This document shows, in pieces, positions 1-13,050 of a stretch of 64,000 nt of DNA (the first letter of the stretch is position 1; the number at the start of each line of letters is the position of its first letter). The position numbers and the translations under genes are program-made. Origin of the DNA: Dromaius novaehollandiae (Eukaryota; Chordata; Aves; Casuariiformes; Dromaiidae); contig NC_088112.1 of NCBI RefSeq assembly GCF_036370855.1, positions 18,468,469 to 18,532,468 on the forward strand, given 5' to 3'. The notes beneath the pieces were generated by a model, which worked only from the letters and a program-made list of their open reading frames with translations, was not told the origin of the DNA and did not search any database.

Positions 1-1198
1 AGGAAGCGGCGGATGATGTGCTCACAGCACTGCAGTGTGCAAAAAAGGAGGAGAGGAGGCTGGATACAGGGGGAGAGGATCCAAGTGCAGATTTCAAACA
101 GGGCAGAAGTTTGGGTTGAAAACCATAGGAACTGCTTGGAGCCACCTACCTAGACATGGAAACAAGAGTCGCTAGTGTGATACCAAATTAGCTAGAATTA
201 TAAGGATTTAGACCTATATGTACTTGGAAATTGAACTGGAGTAGGGTGGAAGTTTCTGAGCTGGCATGTTCCTAAGGAGGATGCTGTTTGCGTTGCAATC
301 TTGTGTGCAGTAACCGTCATTTGCAGCGATTCTCACATGTGAGAGCCGAGATATTCACTGATAGTCAAGAAGAGCCGTGGTCGCGCTTCAAAGCCTCTGC
401 AGCCAGTGGTTTGTGCTGGGATGTTTTGCACCCTGCTCCTCGGAGGGAAGCAGCCTGCTAGGGGCAAGATTGCCACGGCTGGCCCTCGCACTGCGGTCAC
501 CGAGGGCTCGCCAAGGCACCGGCTGTTTTAGGCTGAAGTCCTCTTCTGCACAGCAGAGGGGCTGTTTGATGCTTTTGCACAGTAGATATTTTCCCAGGCT
601 TTTTGTAAGTGAAACAGTAGAGGCGATGCTTACAAACAGCTCCTGCTCCGCTACCTCTGCGTGAGCACCCAACGTTGCTCGTGTTGTGTTGCTGTTGTGC
701 TTCTTGGCGTAGCCTGGTGAAGAAGAAAAGCTTTTTCCCCAAACAAGGGGACTTTTCCTGGCTAATCAGGAAGGTACTTTGTCTATCGCTAAGTCCTTGG
801 AACTCATTTTAGGGCACTGGAACTCACTTTAAAGTGAGAGTTAGGCATATGTGTGATTATTTTATGCCAGAACCACTTCATAATGTGATTGTTGGCAGTA
901 ACAGTTATTGGGACTTTCTCCCGTATTAGTTTAAAATGAGATTCATCAAATGCAATTAAGCTAAAAGACGGGGCACTCTGCGGTTAAGAGGTTTGCCACT
1001 GTTCTGTCCAAAACCCGTCCTCTGCTCTGCTGCCAGTCCCACGTCTAATTTGGGCCTCGGAGGCCCCGGCCAGCAAGCCCTGCTCTAGGCTTTTGGTAAA
1101 GTTTTCTCTTTTTGTTAGAACAAAAGCTGCAGCGAGCCTGGAGCTGTCCCCTCGGACTCGCCTTGTGCACAGAGCAGGCAACAGATGCTGCTTTTTTC

Positions 1199-1243
<45 letters not shown>

Positions 1244-3122
1244 TAAACCCCAAATCTAATCATGCTTGGAGCAGTCCCACAGGTCTGAAACCCCCCAATT
1301 TATGGATTCCAGGCATCACGGCTGGATTTTAAAGCAGCAGAACATGTTTTTCAGCAATGCTGCCTCTCCTTGGCCCTGGGAAAGCAGGCGGCATCACTGC
1401 CCGTGCGTCCCCACCGGAGTGATTCACTGGGCCACAAAAACGGGGCATCTGGGGCTCAGCAGACACGCAGGTGTCTGTGCACCAAACAGCTTCATTTAGT
1501 AAGTGTTTAAGGCAGATAAAGCTGCTTCTGAAGTGTTTCTAAGGAAATCCGTCAGATTATATGTCAAATTCTAGTGTCAACCTGCACAGTTTATTATTTT
1601 TGCTGTTTCTTAGCAGATATTTCTTGTTTTCAAATACACCGAGCTGATGCTTTATTCTTATCGCAGTGCCTGCCCTGCAAGCCTGTGCAGCTGCACAGCC
1701 TGGACCCTTTTTTTTGATCCAGGCTTCCAGAGATCCAGAAAGAGCCAAAAATATGAAAACTGCCTTTCAAGAAAGCATAAATTATAAAATGAAGATTTTC
1801 TCTCTGTCAGGATGCAGCGTGTGAACCCCTGAAGCAGGAGAAAAACTGCGCAGAAGAAAAGCAAGGCATCTCCCAATGCCTTGAGAGGTCTCGCTGGCTA
1901 AGAGGAGCTTGTGCTTTGACCAGAGTAATGGCTCATGGCAGCTTTCACGCAGCATCCTCCGTGTCACTGCTGATCTCATCTGAGATCCAAGAAAGGCTAC
2001 TAATAGATTTCGTTTCAGGCATGGAGGATAAAAGATTTATGTATGCTGTGTGCAATGCTTATGGATGATGGAGGGATAACGTTACAGCCTATAAAAAGAC
2101 CGTTTGAATTGTACTTGCACAATGCGCTAGCAATAGGTGGAGAGTAAAATGTTTCCTTCTGGGGGTGGATTACCTAAGGGAGTGTGGAAATGGGGCTCCC
2201 CAGGGAAACGTCTCTGCGCTTGGGAGGTCTGCATGCAGCTGGGATGGCATGGGTAATTCCTCCAGACCAGGGTGGACCTGGAGGCCTGGCAACTCCAGAG
2301 AAGGCAGCCCAGGCATGCAGGAAAAATGCCAGATCTGTCTTCCCCATCTTCCCATAATTATGACCAGGAAAATGGGAAATGAGGACCCCCGGCATCGTTG
2401 GTCTTGGAGCACAAAATTCCTCTATTCTCCTCTGACAAACTGAGCAGGCTCCAGGGTCATCTTCTGTGACTGGGAGTCCTGGAGGCAACACCTTCACACT
2501 GTGTCCTGTATGAAGGCCTGGAAGAGATGAGCTTTCAGCCTGGGCAGCCCGCAGCCCTTATTCAGCCTTTGATGTAAGACCTGTGGGCAAAAACATCCCA
2601 TCTTCCTCTGGAGAGATTCAGGCATTTTAGGAGCCGAAGTCTCCCTAAAAGGCATAATTGAAGATGGGACTTGGGTTTTAGAGCTATAGTGGCAATTTGC
2701 AGTGCATGCAAGCTCTGCCTGTAGCTACCGGAGCTGTGATACTTAGCCCTGACTGAGAGGCAATCCATTGGTTTGGCCTTATTTGCTGTGGAAAGTTTTG
2801 TGGAAGTGGCTGCACAGACCAGATCCCTTTCAAACGAACCGAACTGGTGCAGTGGGAATGTGCTCCAACCGCTAACGTGCATTCAGACACGGGCTGGTCT
2901 GAAACAACATCCTAAGCATCTACACTTCAGACACTCGGTCCCCCTTCGGACACAGATCCCCTCGCGTTGCACTGACTTAGGTCTGGCCTTGGCACAGCTG
3001 TATGAAACCTAATGTTGAGAGAACAGCTGGGCAAGACACGATCAGTCTTTTTAGTACCCTGGCATGATTTGTTGCAGCTGAGTCCTTCCAACAAATCCTT
3101 AAGATTTTCAGCAGCTATAAGC
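1..3122. other. Intergenic, no gene recognised
   Basis: Mixed-composition sequence. Open frames on both strands at 377-672 and 2165-2497 overlap one another in antisense and show no recognisable protein, so I treat them as chance. Apart from the T-rich tract at 1192-1242 I see nothing definite. Confidence 0.7.
1192..1242. repeat. Polypyrimidine T-rich tract
   Basis: About 50 bases made only of T with isolated C. Reads as an A-rich tail on the minus strand, but no retroposed element is recognisable beside it. Confidence 0.9.
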
Positions 3123-3287
3123 TTTTTATAGCAAATCAGATTTTTGCACCCATCTGGTTGACTGGTTATAAACATACATCTCTCAAGCTGGCTTGTTATG
3201 TTTTGTCAGTATTAAAAAGAAAAAAACCCCACAATGTGCAGTGGAGTATTCATCTGTATCTGCTTTTGATGACTCGCACCTCTCACA
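3123..3287 (+). repeat. Diverged direct repeat, copy A (partner 4574-4743)
   Basis: Starts TTTTTATAGCAAATCAGATT and shares ordered blocks with 4574-4743: TTTTTATAGCAA, CACCCATCTG, a CTGGTTAT/CTGCTTAT block, a TTATGTTTTGTCA/TTACATTTCATTA block, TCATCTG and CTTTTG(A/G)TGA. Copies are about 165 and 170 bp and 1.45 kb apart, with small indels. I do not recognise the family; it could be an old segmental duplication or two copies of an unnamed ancient repeat. Confidence 0.65.
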
Positions 3288-4573
3288 AATGAACACAAAT
3301 AAGCAAGAAAAGCCGTTTGCATATGAAATGCTGAAGACAAAAGACTCGAAACACAGCAAAGCAACAGGATGGTGTGTTGAAAAACATCAAATCAGGCCTG
3401 GGGCTTACTGTCAGGATTGGTACTTGGAGTCAAACCTGCTCGTACAAGAAATGGGTTATGGAAAGCTGATAGGGAGCAGGGTGTCCTCAGAGGTGCTGGG
3501 TGTCACCTTGTCATGGCGATGCTCCTGCCCAATTCCCATTGGCACCTGTATTCAAAAGCATTGATTTGGGACTTCCGTGCATCCCATCGCTGGCGGATAA
3601 GCAAAACTAATTAATTTTTCTCCTTTCCTCTGAATCTAGGTAATTTGAGAAATGTCATGCTGATTGTGAGTTTTGGCAAGTTAAATTTGTGTCTTGTGTG
3701 CTGTGGTGCAGAAGGTTTGCCATGAAGTGTTGTACTTAGCAGTGGTAGTATGCTGTGACTAGTACAGCATTAGAAGAGAGAAGGGCTCTCTTTACTGCTT
3801 CCTCAAACTCAGTTGCTGAAGTTTCTGTTGCTTTGGTGCCTTGTTGTAGGTGTTTTGGGTGGATTCAGTGATCATGCTTGCAAAGGGTTTCGGGCACATT
3901 TGCAATGAAAATCTGGTGCCATGGCTATGATACAGTCACAGCGGACTGGGTAGATCTGGGGCTTAGCCCAGGACAGTCTTGAGAGGACTTAGGGCTAAGT
4001 CCCCCTGTGTTCCACGAAAAAAGCTAAAATTTGTACAGTTTAGGGGACAGAAAGGATGCATCTGAATTACCGACTGCTGCCCTGCAAAAGGGGAAGGGCC
4101 TGGGTTTGACTTGCTGTAATCTGGTGAGACTCCACGTCTAATCCTTAGGTGATAGCTGATATTAACCTCTCTGCTAGCGTGTGTATGATTTTTGGAGTAT
4201 TTGAAGTAGAAAATCTCTAACGCTTTAATACAATTTATTGAAAGAACATTACTTCCACTTCCTCTGCATCAGGCAATGAAATTAATTGAACGAATGATTC
4301 CTGGTTGAACCTCTTTGCTCCCCTAGCCCTGCTCCACTCAACTTTGTACCCGAGGAAAATCTGGACAAATTTAAGCAAAATCTGGTCTGGAAGTGTATGG
4401 CTTCTGGCTAGCTGTCAGTGGCTCTGTTTTAAGGCCCATCACCTGTATGGTGTAAAATGCAGGAGAGAGAAACTGCCACATATAATGGGAAATCTTTGAA
4501 AGGGGAATACACACCGCAGTGTAGACGGCTCTTTCCGTGGCGCTTTTCAGGCTGCTCAGCAGTTACGAGGTTT

Positions 4574-4743
4574 TTTTTATAGCAAGCCAAATTTCTTCAC
4601 CCATCTGCTTGTCTGCTTATGAAAATGTATCCCTCTGGCGCACTTATTACATTTCATTACTGTTGAATAAAATAAAAAGCCGACGCACCTTGCCCACTGG
4701 TTTAGTCATCTGCGTCCACTTTTGGTGATCTGCATCTCCTATA
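4574..4743 (+). repeat. Diverged direct repeat, copy B (partner 3123-3287)
   Basis: Same order of blocks as copy A with extra sequence in the A-rich centre (AATAAAATAAAAAGCC against ATTAAAAAGAAAAAAACC). The similarity fades at CATCTCCTATAAA. Identity is moderate by eye, and I cannot compute it exactly. Confidence 0.65.
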
Positions 4744-6171
4744 AAAAGGAGCACAGATGCTCTGGGTGTCAGGGTTGCTCTCTGCTACGGTTTCCAATCC
4801 TCTCATACCAAAATGAAGTTCATTAATGACAAATATGAAGGCAATACATGCCAAACAGAACGGCCACACTGGGCAGACTTCCAAGCAGAAATGTGATGGG
4901 TATATGTTACAGATGTTGTCCTTCACAAACAATTAAATTTCCTTCGATCGCACCCTCAAGAGAAGGAGAGGTAGGAAAAGAATCAGTGTTATTAATAGTT
5001 ATTTAACAACTGTGTACGCTCTATGTGTTCTGTTGTGCTCTGTATAAATTGTCAAATCTCCATGGGAAAATGGACTAAAATGGCCAACACATCACATTAC
5101 CCATCATCCAAGCAGTGCTCGATGCTCCTCATCTGTGGCCTCCTGAACGTTTTCATCGTAATTCGGGGTGTGTGGACGCAGGCACCTACCGACGGCGAGA
5201 CCTGCAACTGCTCTCAGTGCTGGGTTCATCATGTGCCTTAACACAAATATTATTTGTTGCAAGCATGGAAAAGGGTAGGGTGTAATCAGATATCATGCAA
5301 CAGAATAAGATACAGCTAATGAAACTGTGCCTTATATTAAATATGAATCCCTTTTCCTTTTCCTTTCTCTCTTCCTACATCTGATTCTCTCCAAGTTTCC
5401 GGGTCCACCTGCTTTACTTTACGAGGGCTCTGTTTCACTCTGTTTTTCATTTCTGTCCCTTTCCATCACCTTAATTTGTTTTCCATCGCTGGCACTCCCG
5501 TAGCTGGTTGGTGGCTGCAGTGGATTGTTAAGAGCAGATTTTACAGCTTATATGGAGGCACTAATATCCGCTCACCCTCGCTTCAAATCCCACTTTAGGT
5601 GATCGCATTCGGCCTCCCTACGTCTCCTTGGCTTTTCCTTTGGAAATGATGCTTTTCCTGTCCCAGGCTGGTCTGCAGTTCATCAGCGGCCGCACTTCTG
5701 TGACTGGCGAAGCGATTCCCATGTGTATTTAGTTTGAAAAGCAGATTGGATTTGTTCAGTATGAAATGTAAGTGGAGGGGATACGCTGCGAGTGCAAAGA
5801 TGATGCTTAGATTCCTTGTTCTGTAAGGAGAAGTCGTGGTGCATAATCTAGTCAGCTAGGTGCTGCGCACCTGACAGTGAATTTTATTTAGCTTGATTTA
5901 TTATATAGCTCCTATCCCAGGCTGTCAGCATCAGTACAAATCCTTAAAAACAGGCAGTGCGAAAAGTCAGTATTACAGTACAGAAACTTACCCATCCTCC
6001 CCAAACAAAACCACCTTTTTCCCTTTAAATAAACCATCCATCATAAAATAATAACTGAAGCTGTGGCTTCCTCGCAAGCGGCTGATGCTGCGGTCCCGCG
6101 CTGCGACGGGGCTGGTACAGTGGCTCTCTTTCTGCAGGGGGGAGCGCAGAAAGCTCCGGCTGAGCTCTGGC

Positions 6172-6261
6172 TGTTTATTTATAGGATCAAGATTAATGTA
6201 GTGTGGATGAAAAACATGTTTATTTATAGGCCTGTGACTAATGTAGTGGGTGCACGTGCCA
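6172..6261 (+). repeat. 45-bp tandem duplication with paired forkhead-like motifs
   Basis: Two adjacent units (6172-6216 and 6217-6261) each begin TGTTTATTTATAGG and each carry TAATGTAGTG near base 25. TGTTTAT is the core recognised by forkhead-box factors, so the two sites sit 45 bp apart on the same face to within part of a helical turn. Between the shared blocks the units have diverged, which suggests an old duplication. Regulatory function is inference. Confidence 0.6.
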
Positions 6262-9200
6262 TCAGCAAACATTACTGACTATCCCTCTGCGGGAGTGTGG
6301 ATAAGTGACCAGAGCGGGACGAGGCTCCCCCAGGAGAAAGCCGAGTGGGGGGGGGAGGTAATTTCGGCTCTGCGGCAGGATCGCGTGTGTCAGACCCATT
6401 TCGGAGGCTAGAAGCCAATCTTTCCGCAGCGAATAACAACTGAAGTTACTGTGATATTTATTGAGATTAAACAGGGGTGGCAGGAAACTTGCAGGATGGC
6501 AATGATAGTACAGAAGCCATTTTTCATAGAGCACCTTTCAGATTTAAGATATTTCCGAGTGCTCGGCAAATAATTTAAATCCTGAGTGTTTGGGGACGGT
6601 GATAGCAAGTGTACCAGCCATTATGAAATGAGATGGAAGCAGCAAAAGACCTGAAAGAAACCCATAAACAAGGATAATATAGCACCGCCACCGAGACATC
6701 ACGCGGTGGCTCTAGTCGAACGTCTCGGCCTTTGCTGGTGTGGTCTATACGCAGCAGAGCATCAGGAGGCTGGGTCTGGTGGGTGCCAAGGGACAGCTAA
6801 GGACAGCAAAGGGACGGCCATGGGGCCACCCCCCCTTACGGCACGTAGATCCTGCCCGTGGCTCGCTGCCTCCTAGGATCTTGAAGCACTTGCGCAAAAC
6901 CGAGACTAACCTCTCCGGTGGATGAAGAATTGAAATATTAATCACAAGGACCAAGTCAAGATCACAGTGTTGTTATTTCTTTCATAACTATTTGCTATTT
7001 TTTGTCGTAATTGTATTGCTTTGCCTTTTATTTGTTCACTTGTCCTTTGCTAGAGGCTGCGGTATGTCCAGGCTTGATGGGCGAGGATGGGTTTCCACTG
7101 CACGTGTGCCACGTTCAGAGCACTCTTGGGAGGAGCTAAGGAGAAAGTAGCCAAATTCTTCTTTGAGGATTTGTGAAGGTTTCTCTCCAATGCTTCTTCC
7201 CATTCCTGTCGAGGTACATCGTGGTCCTTTTGCATTCCCTGAAGCTCCTGGGTTTTGGCACCTGTGCCAGGCTCTCAAAAAACCAACAAAAAGTGGCCAA
7301 GTAAACTGTCCAGTGCTGTGTGACGAATAGCACAACAAGCAAAGGCAACTCTTCATAACACACATTCTGCCTAAATGCTTTTCCTGTTAAGTGCTTTGCA
7401 GTCTCTCAGAATAGTGAATAAAAGCCAGCTGCATCTTTGGATCGGCATCCTGCCCGGAGAGGTTATGTTTGTCGGTGGAAGAACGCAAAACAAGTGAAAA
7501 CGGCAACATTTGTCCTTTGTGATCGTTACGATACGCTGCACTCCTCAGTCTTTCCAAGAAGGGTGGAAGGAGTCACCAGTTTTGGGGGTCTCTTACTTCG
7601 GTGCAGCTGGGCAGGGCACGTCTACCACCATAGATGCTGCCCCATTACCGGCTGAGCTAGACCTTGCCTTCGGAGGTGGTGGTGACAAGCTTTCTAGAGA
7701 AAGGCTTCTTCATTTCGCACAAAGGCCTTGGCAACACATGAGAAAGGAATTGCAGAAAATCTGCAGAGCTGAATGGGAACTTGAGTAAAATACCATGGAG
7801 CACAGCTGTGTTTCCTCTCCTTGCATCAGAGCCGGACAGCGAAGGCTGTAACGCGCTGGCTGGAAGCATGTCGCCTCCCCGGTCAGCTCCCACCTTTCAC
7901 CAGCACCACAGTGCTGCCTAAATACCTGCGTGGGATTTGCATCTGCAGGCAAGATCGCTGCTGCTGGGCTCTGCTCAGGCTTTCCTTGACCCTGACACTT
8001 CCACTTATGTCTTTCTGACCCCTCCTGCATGGTTGAACTCCTCAAGAGCTTTTGCGCCCTTTTCCTGCAAATTCATCTGAATGCAGGGGCACCCCTGCAC
8101 ATGTTCCCTGTCCGAGGGGGAAAAAGAAAAATGAGGGGGCAATAGAGACATATCTCAGAAATACAAGGTAGGGGCATGTCTGTATTTGACACGTTGAGTT
8201 GACATGTTGTGCGTCAAGCGTTGGCTGCAGGAACGGCATCAGGTCTTCTCCGACTGACGGGGGAAGTGTCTTGGGCAGCAGCTCAGGGGCACTCGGCTTT
8301 GGAGCCCCAAAATAGCTATTTCCTGGGGTTCTCCACAACGTCACCACGTGCTGTTATTTCCCATTAATATTTTACTGAGTAGGAGAAGAAAGTTTCCCTT
8401 TGAAGCTTCCAACTAGTAAATCAGCTTCTTATGATAGCATTAAAATAGTGGCAGGCTGGCTTGGGGGAAAGGGAGGCAGGCGGCCCAGCCGTAAACACGG
8501 TGTTGGAGTGGTTAATAACTTTTGGAATAAGCAAATGCGACAAACCAGGAATTTACTTTTGTGCCCCCTCAAGCCAAACCCGCAACAGCTCTGATCTCGT
8601 TAGCGCTTTCATCCTGACACCGGCCCTGGAGGCAGCACTGCAGGGCTGGATGGTAACAAGTACTAAGGTACCATAAAAAAGAACATTTTCGGGATGATGT
8701 GTTGGGCTAGCTGGGAAAAGAGACAGAAACATGCTGCACTTAGCTCTAACTTTTTCTATCAATTACTCTAATAGGGAAAAATGTGTATATATCTTTATGG
8801 AGTAGTTACATGTGGCCAGGCTGAAAGCTTGCCTGGGAAAAATCTCTTTGCTGGTGGGTGATGAGGAAGGCACTTTGTCTGGCGCGTACAATAAAACCGA
8901 CCCAGATGCAGTGCTGTAAAGATGAAAAGCGCAGTAAATGTGTCATACCTGTTATGGGGTTTATGTGGGAGATTTGTAGCAATCAAGAGGAAAGCTGCCC
9001 ATGGGGATACGGTGGGGTTTGGGGAAACGGGATTGTACTTGCAAGAGGGTAGGATATATCCCAGGGTAATCCGGCCGGTGGAGCACTTTTTTTGAAATCT
9101 CCGCTATCAGTGGCGAGATGGGGTGGTCTAAATACAGAACCGTTTGATCTGCAGGGTTATCTCTATTCTCAGGGTAAAAATCAGTCCCCCTGCGGCTGCT

Positions 9201-9309
9201 GCTAAACTATCCTCGCCGAGAAAGTCAGGAAACCCCTTCGCTCGTCACGGCAGTGTGAAACAGCCTTTGAAAGTGGGCAAAAGTCTTCTGAGTTCTGCTC
9301 GAGTAGGCC

Positions 9310-9332
9310 AAAAAAAAAAAAAAAAAAAAAAA
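9310..9332. repeat. A(23) homopolymer
   Basis: Uninterrupted run of 23 A; no element recognised upstream of it. Confidence 0.95.
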
Positions 9333-9520
9333 GTAGACTTTAGTAAAAACTACCTGTCCAAGGAGTGTTTTGTAATCAAATCTCTTTAGATGAGTTTAGC
9401 CAAAAAGGGAACGGGAGGCTGCTCAGCTGGAGGCAGCTCCAATTCCACCTCTTTTTCCCTGAGGATCCCTCGGCTGCCCCGTTTCGTTATCTCTTTGCAA
9501 CGTGTTCACTGGGGAAGGAC

Positions 9521-9535
9521 TTTTTTTTTTTTTTT
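9521..9535. repeat. T(15) homopolymer
   Basis: Uninterrupted run of T. Confidence 0.95.
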
Positions 9536-10004
9536 GTCTCTGCCTTTTCAAGCGCAGGTTCGCGTGGCCGCTGGCACAGCCTCCAGTGGATCTGTTGGTA
9601 GGGGCTGTCGAGAAAATCGCGGGCGAGGATGCGTCCCATGCGTGCATGGACAAGCGTCGGTGCCGGCCAAGGATGCTGCCGGCGGCTGCCGCGGGAGCCC
9701 TACTCCTGCCCTGCTCCTCTGTGGCCAAACTAACTCTTCCGAGCTCATTTCACTGGGCTCGCCGCAGGTCTCTGATGTTTAGAGCTAAAAGCTTGGCGTG
9801 TTTTATTCCGTATTATATCCAGCTAACATTTTATCCTTGATGAAAAGGAAAAGTGAGCAAGGTAGTTCCTTAAATTAGTAACTTAAGGAAGGGGTGATAG
9901 TTCTAGACAGCCATGATTTGCTCTGTGCTTTGAAATTTGGCTTAGCAAACTGTGTACCTTCAGGTCCTCCATTAGATAATGGCCAGAAGATCCCCTTTGA
10001 AGTC

Positions 10005-10027
<23 letters not shown>
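10005..10027. repeat. T(23) homopolymer
   Basis: Uninterrupted T run followed by an AT-rich stretch. Confidence 0.95.
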
Positions 10028-10035
<8 letters not shown>

Positions 10036-11530
10036 AAAATCTGTTAATAGTATTTATAATCTAAAGGGGAACAACTTTCCAAATCCGTTTGAAATATTTC
10101 CAAGCTGCTTATCACGATGTAGCTTTATAATTCAGCACTAATTCACATTAGCAAGGGTTGAATTTCAATTACAAGAGTTGCGAGACTGAAGTTTATTTAG
10201 CTAAACCAAAGAGGTTTTTAACTAACGCGCACATCGTTTCTGGCAGCGGCACTGGAGCGGTGTGGGAGGTCCCGTATCGCCTGCTGCACCCTTCGCACGT
10301 ACTGTCGTCCATCTAACTGCTTTGAACGCTTACGCTATATGTAATTTTTCTTCCTCCTCCGTAAATCTGCCCTACCCTTTCCGTTGGGTGATGTTTGAGG
10401 CTCTAATGTCCCTTTTCCTAAGCAATGCTGCTAGGATTCACCCTCGTTCATTTGGAAGTGGTGCTAGAATGAAAACAAAATGGAAGAGAAGACAACAACA
10501 TGGTGGTCTCGCTTCAGATGACCAGCTGGCACTCTGGCAGCACCGAGCCAGCTTTGTTTTCTGAGAAAACTGAGAAAGTAGTATGTATTTTTTTCTATTT
10601 TAATATTGCATGAACTTCTTGGAACAGGAATTATGGCCATACCTGCCTGCAGCAAAGTGTCCACGCTTAAGCAGGGTTTCTGGAAGGGAGTAAGAACAGA
10701 TCAGTCTTGAATAAGAACTGTTTAAACATGGACTATTTGTCTGCACTGTCTTTACCAGGATAATATCATCTTATCAGGTGAATAAAAGCAATTGTTACAG
10801 ACTGGATAAACGTGGGAAGAGAGCAAAGAGCATCCATAAGTGAACTATATCCATTTTTGCAGAGGACCAAGGACTGAATCTGCACTGGATTCAGTGCAGT
10901 AAGCTGGAAAGAGGGCAGAAGTGTGACTCTCACCTCTTATTAGACACGGTTTTGGGGAAATAGAAATGTCAGAGATCTTGGGTTGCGTTCAGCCTTCTGT
11001 AAATCTAAGGGGCTCTAAACAGAAATATGGCACATATCTCTGTAGTATCAAATCTTCCTCCATTCCCTCTTCGACTCCAACAGAAAGAAATAGCAAGAAA
11101 TCCCGGTCCCGCTCCTTGCTCATGCGTTTACAGCCAGACTTACTCTTGGAGTAACAGAGCCGAGCTACGCAGAAGGGACAACGGGCGGATCAGGCAGCGA
11201 GTTTCGCCGTGTGCCTTCGGGCTGAGTTCAAAGCGATTCCTCGCATCGGTTCATCCTCCAAATCACTCGAACAGTATTCACTCGTTCTCCTAGCTTTCCT
11301 GTGGGTGTTGCACAAGTGCCCTGTGGTGCAAAACACAAATATCAAAGCAGGGAAAATAATTTGACTTCCCCATATTTTTGGTTGTGTCATTTTTTTTTTT
11401 AAATATATATGATTCCTGAAGTAGCCTGTGGCTTATACTAGAGTGCAAGCATTTGAAATAAAATGACAGGGGTTTGTCTTCCAGAAAAAAGCGGCAACTT
11501 TTAAGCTGATGTGATCTGATCCCACTGTTT

Positions 11531-11548
11531 AAAAAAAAAAAAAAAAAA
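11531..11548. repeat. A(18) homopolymer
   Basis: Uninterrupted A run. Confidence 0.95.
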
Positions 11549-12224
11549 TCAAGGCCCAATTTTTCCCTTCAACACAAAAAACCTTGACTAGAAAAGAAAA
11601 TTTCTCCTTAGCTCAACTATTTTTCCTCGGTTCTCCCTCGCGGGGCAGGACCTCGGGGGTTTCCCGGGAGCACGGACAGAGGTGGGAGAGGCCAGCAACC
11701 TCTTCCTTGACTCTTGACCTCTTTGAGTCTCTGTTTCCTCCCTGTTTACGTAGTCTAATTTTGGATGATATGTCCAAGTGCCCCCGGCAACTGCCGTGGG
11801 ACCTGGGCAATGATCGTTATTTTGGGGCGTCTGTGGTTTGCCAATTTGCAGCAGCAGAATAAGAAAAAATGCTTCATTTGAAGTGGAGGGCAGCAAGCGG
11901 TATTTTGATGGAAATGGCTTCACGTAGATTCATGTTTGTGTGGTGCTTTTAAATGAAATGGTAACGAAAGGAAAGACGAAGAAAGGTGTCCTCCGACGGA
12001 GGTTTACAGTGTGGCCGGGAGCAGCGGGGAGTTACGTTACGTTACATGTTACCTGAGACCAGCGTCGGATAACAGAAATGGGTCGTGGAGCAGGTCTGTC
12101 CCCCTCCGCTATCACAAGTCAATCCGAAGTATTTTACTGCATTTGCCTAGTTTGTTAGGTGTGTGGGCATGCAAAAAAACCCTTGCACGGTGCCTGTCGA
12201 GCAGATGGGCTCTTGGTTACCGGC

Positions 12225-13050
12225 AGCGCGCACATCTCGCCTCTCTTGCATCCCCACAGCCCTTTTCCAACCCGTTTAGTGGGGTGGGATGAGCCTGGCC
12301 CTGGCCCCGTGGTGCATTAGCGCCGGGGCGAAGCTGAGCTGTGGGGTGCCTGTCGCTCCCGGGATCTCCCGCAATGATCCCAAGCGGCCGCAGCGGGGTG
12401 CAAAGGTCCCTGCTCGCCGGCTGCCGAGTGGTCGTGTCGGCTCCAACGCGGCCGCGGCATCTGCGTAGATCCAGCCGCTTAACGCCCACCGCGCTTGTCC
12501 AGCGCTGCTCGGGGGGTGTTTGCTTGTCCATCGCTTCTGCTTATGAGCAAAATGACACCTAAAAAGCCCGCGGCTGCTCCCCAAGGGCACCTTGAGAAGC
12601 CGGTGCCCTTGGGCGCACGATGCACTGTGCAAGTCCTTGCGATCCCGTTTTCGCTCGCTGCCACGCTGCAGCTTTTTCGGCGACCTCCTTTTGCTGCAGC
12701 GTGCGGAGCCGGCCCCGAGGCGCCGCGTCTCTGCCGGCTCACGTGTCGCCCCTTGAATCCCCGCGCCGCTCCTGGGTAGCGACGTCTCTGATGTTTTCTG
12801 GCTGGAGCAGCGCAAAGTCATCTAATGTTAGGTGTTTCATTACGGGAATTACACCGGGGAAATGCGGCGCTGGATGGCTTTGTGTCACTCGATCTAACAG
12901 CCTCCTGCTGCGCCGTGTAACATGACCTGTAGCAATACTGTCCAATTTGCGGCTTACTAAAACGTTCCCGGCGCTGCCGGGACTCCCCTCTCCCCTTGCT
13001 CACCGCTTTGCTGCTGCTCCTGGGAGGAGAACGGTGCTGCTCTGGCAGCA
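12225..13050. promoter_or_regulatory. Orphan CpG-rich block (candidate CpG island)
   Basis: Strongly CpG-rich for this window: I count 15 CpG in the 120 bases 12361-12480. NotI sites (GCGGCCGC) lie at 12384-12391 and 12448-12455, with further CpG clusters to about 13,050. No exon of a known protein is recognisable in or next to it. It could be the promoter of a noncoding transcript, a distal enhancer-type orphan island or a first exon of an unrecognised gene. A less GC-rich stretch at 12820-12945 reads like a conserved element. Confidence 0.5.

Larger units (their letters stand above)
4744..12224. other. Intergenic, no gene recognised
   Basis: Holds the 45-bp forkhead-like duplication and several homopolymers described separately. 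One isolated NotI site is at 5686-5693. GC-rich patches (for example 9550-9720) make short open frames on both strands without any recognisable domain. Confidence 0.7.

Noticed and set aside
9310..9332. A(23) run considered as the tail of a processed pseudogene
   Set aside because: No recognisable mRNA-like sequence upstream and no clear target-site duplication.
12276..12821. 181-codon open frame on the minus strand
   Set aside because: It lies inside the CpG-rich block, where stop codons are rare, overlaps open frames on the other strand, and shows no recognisable domain.
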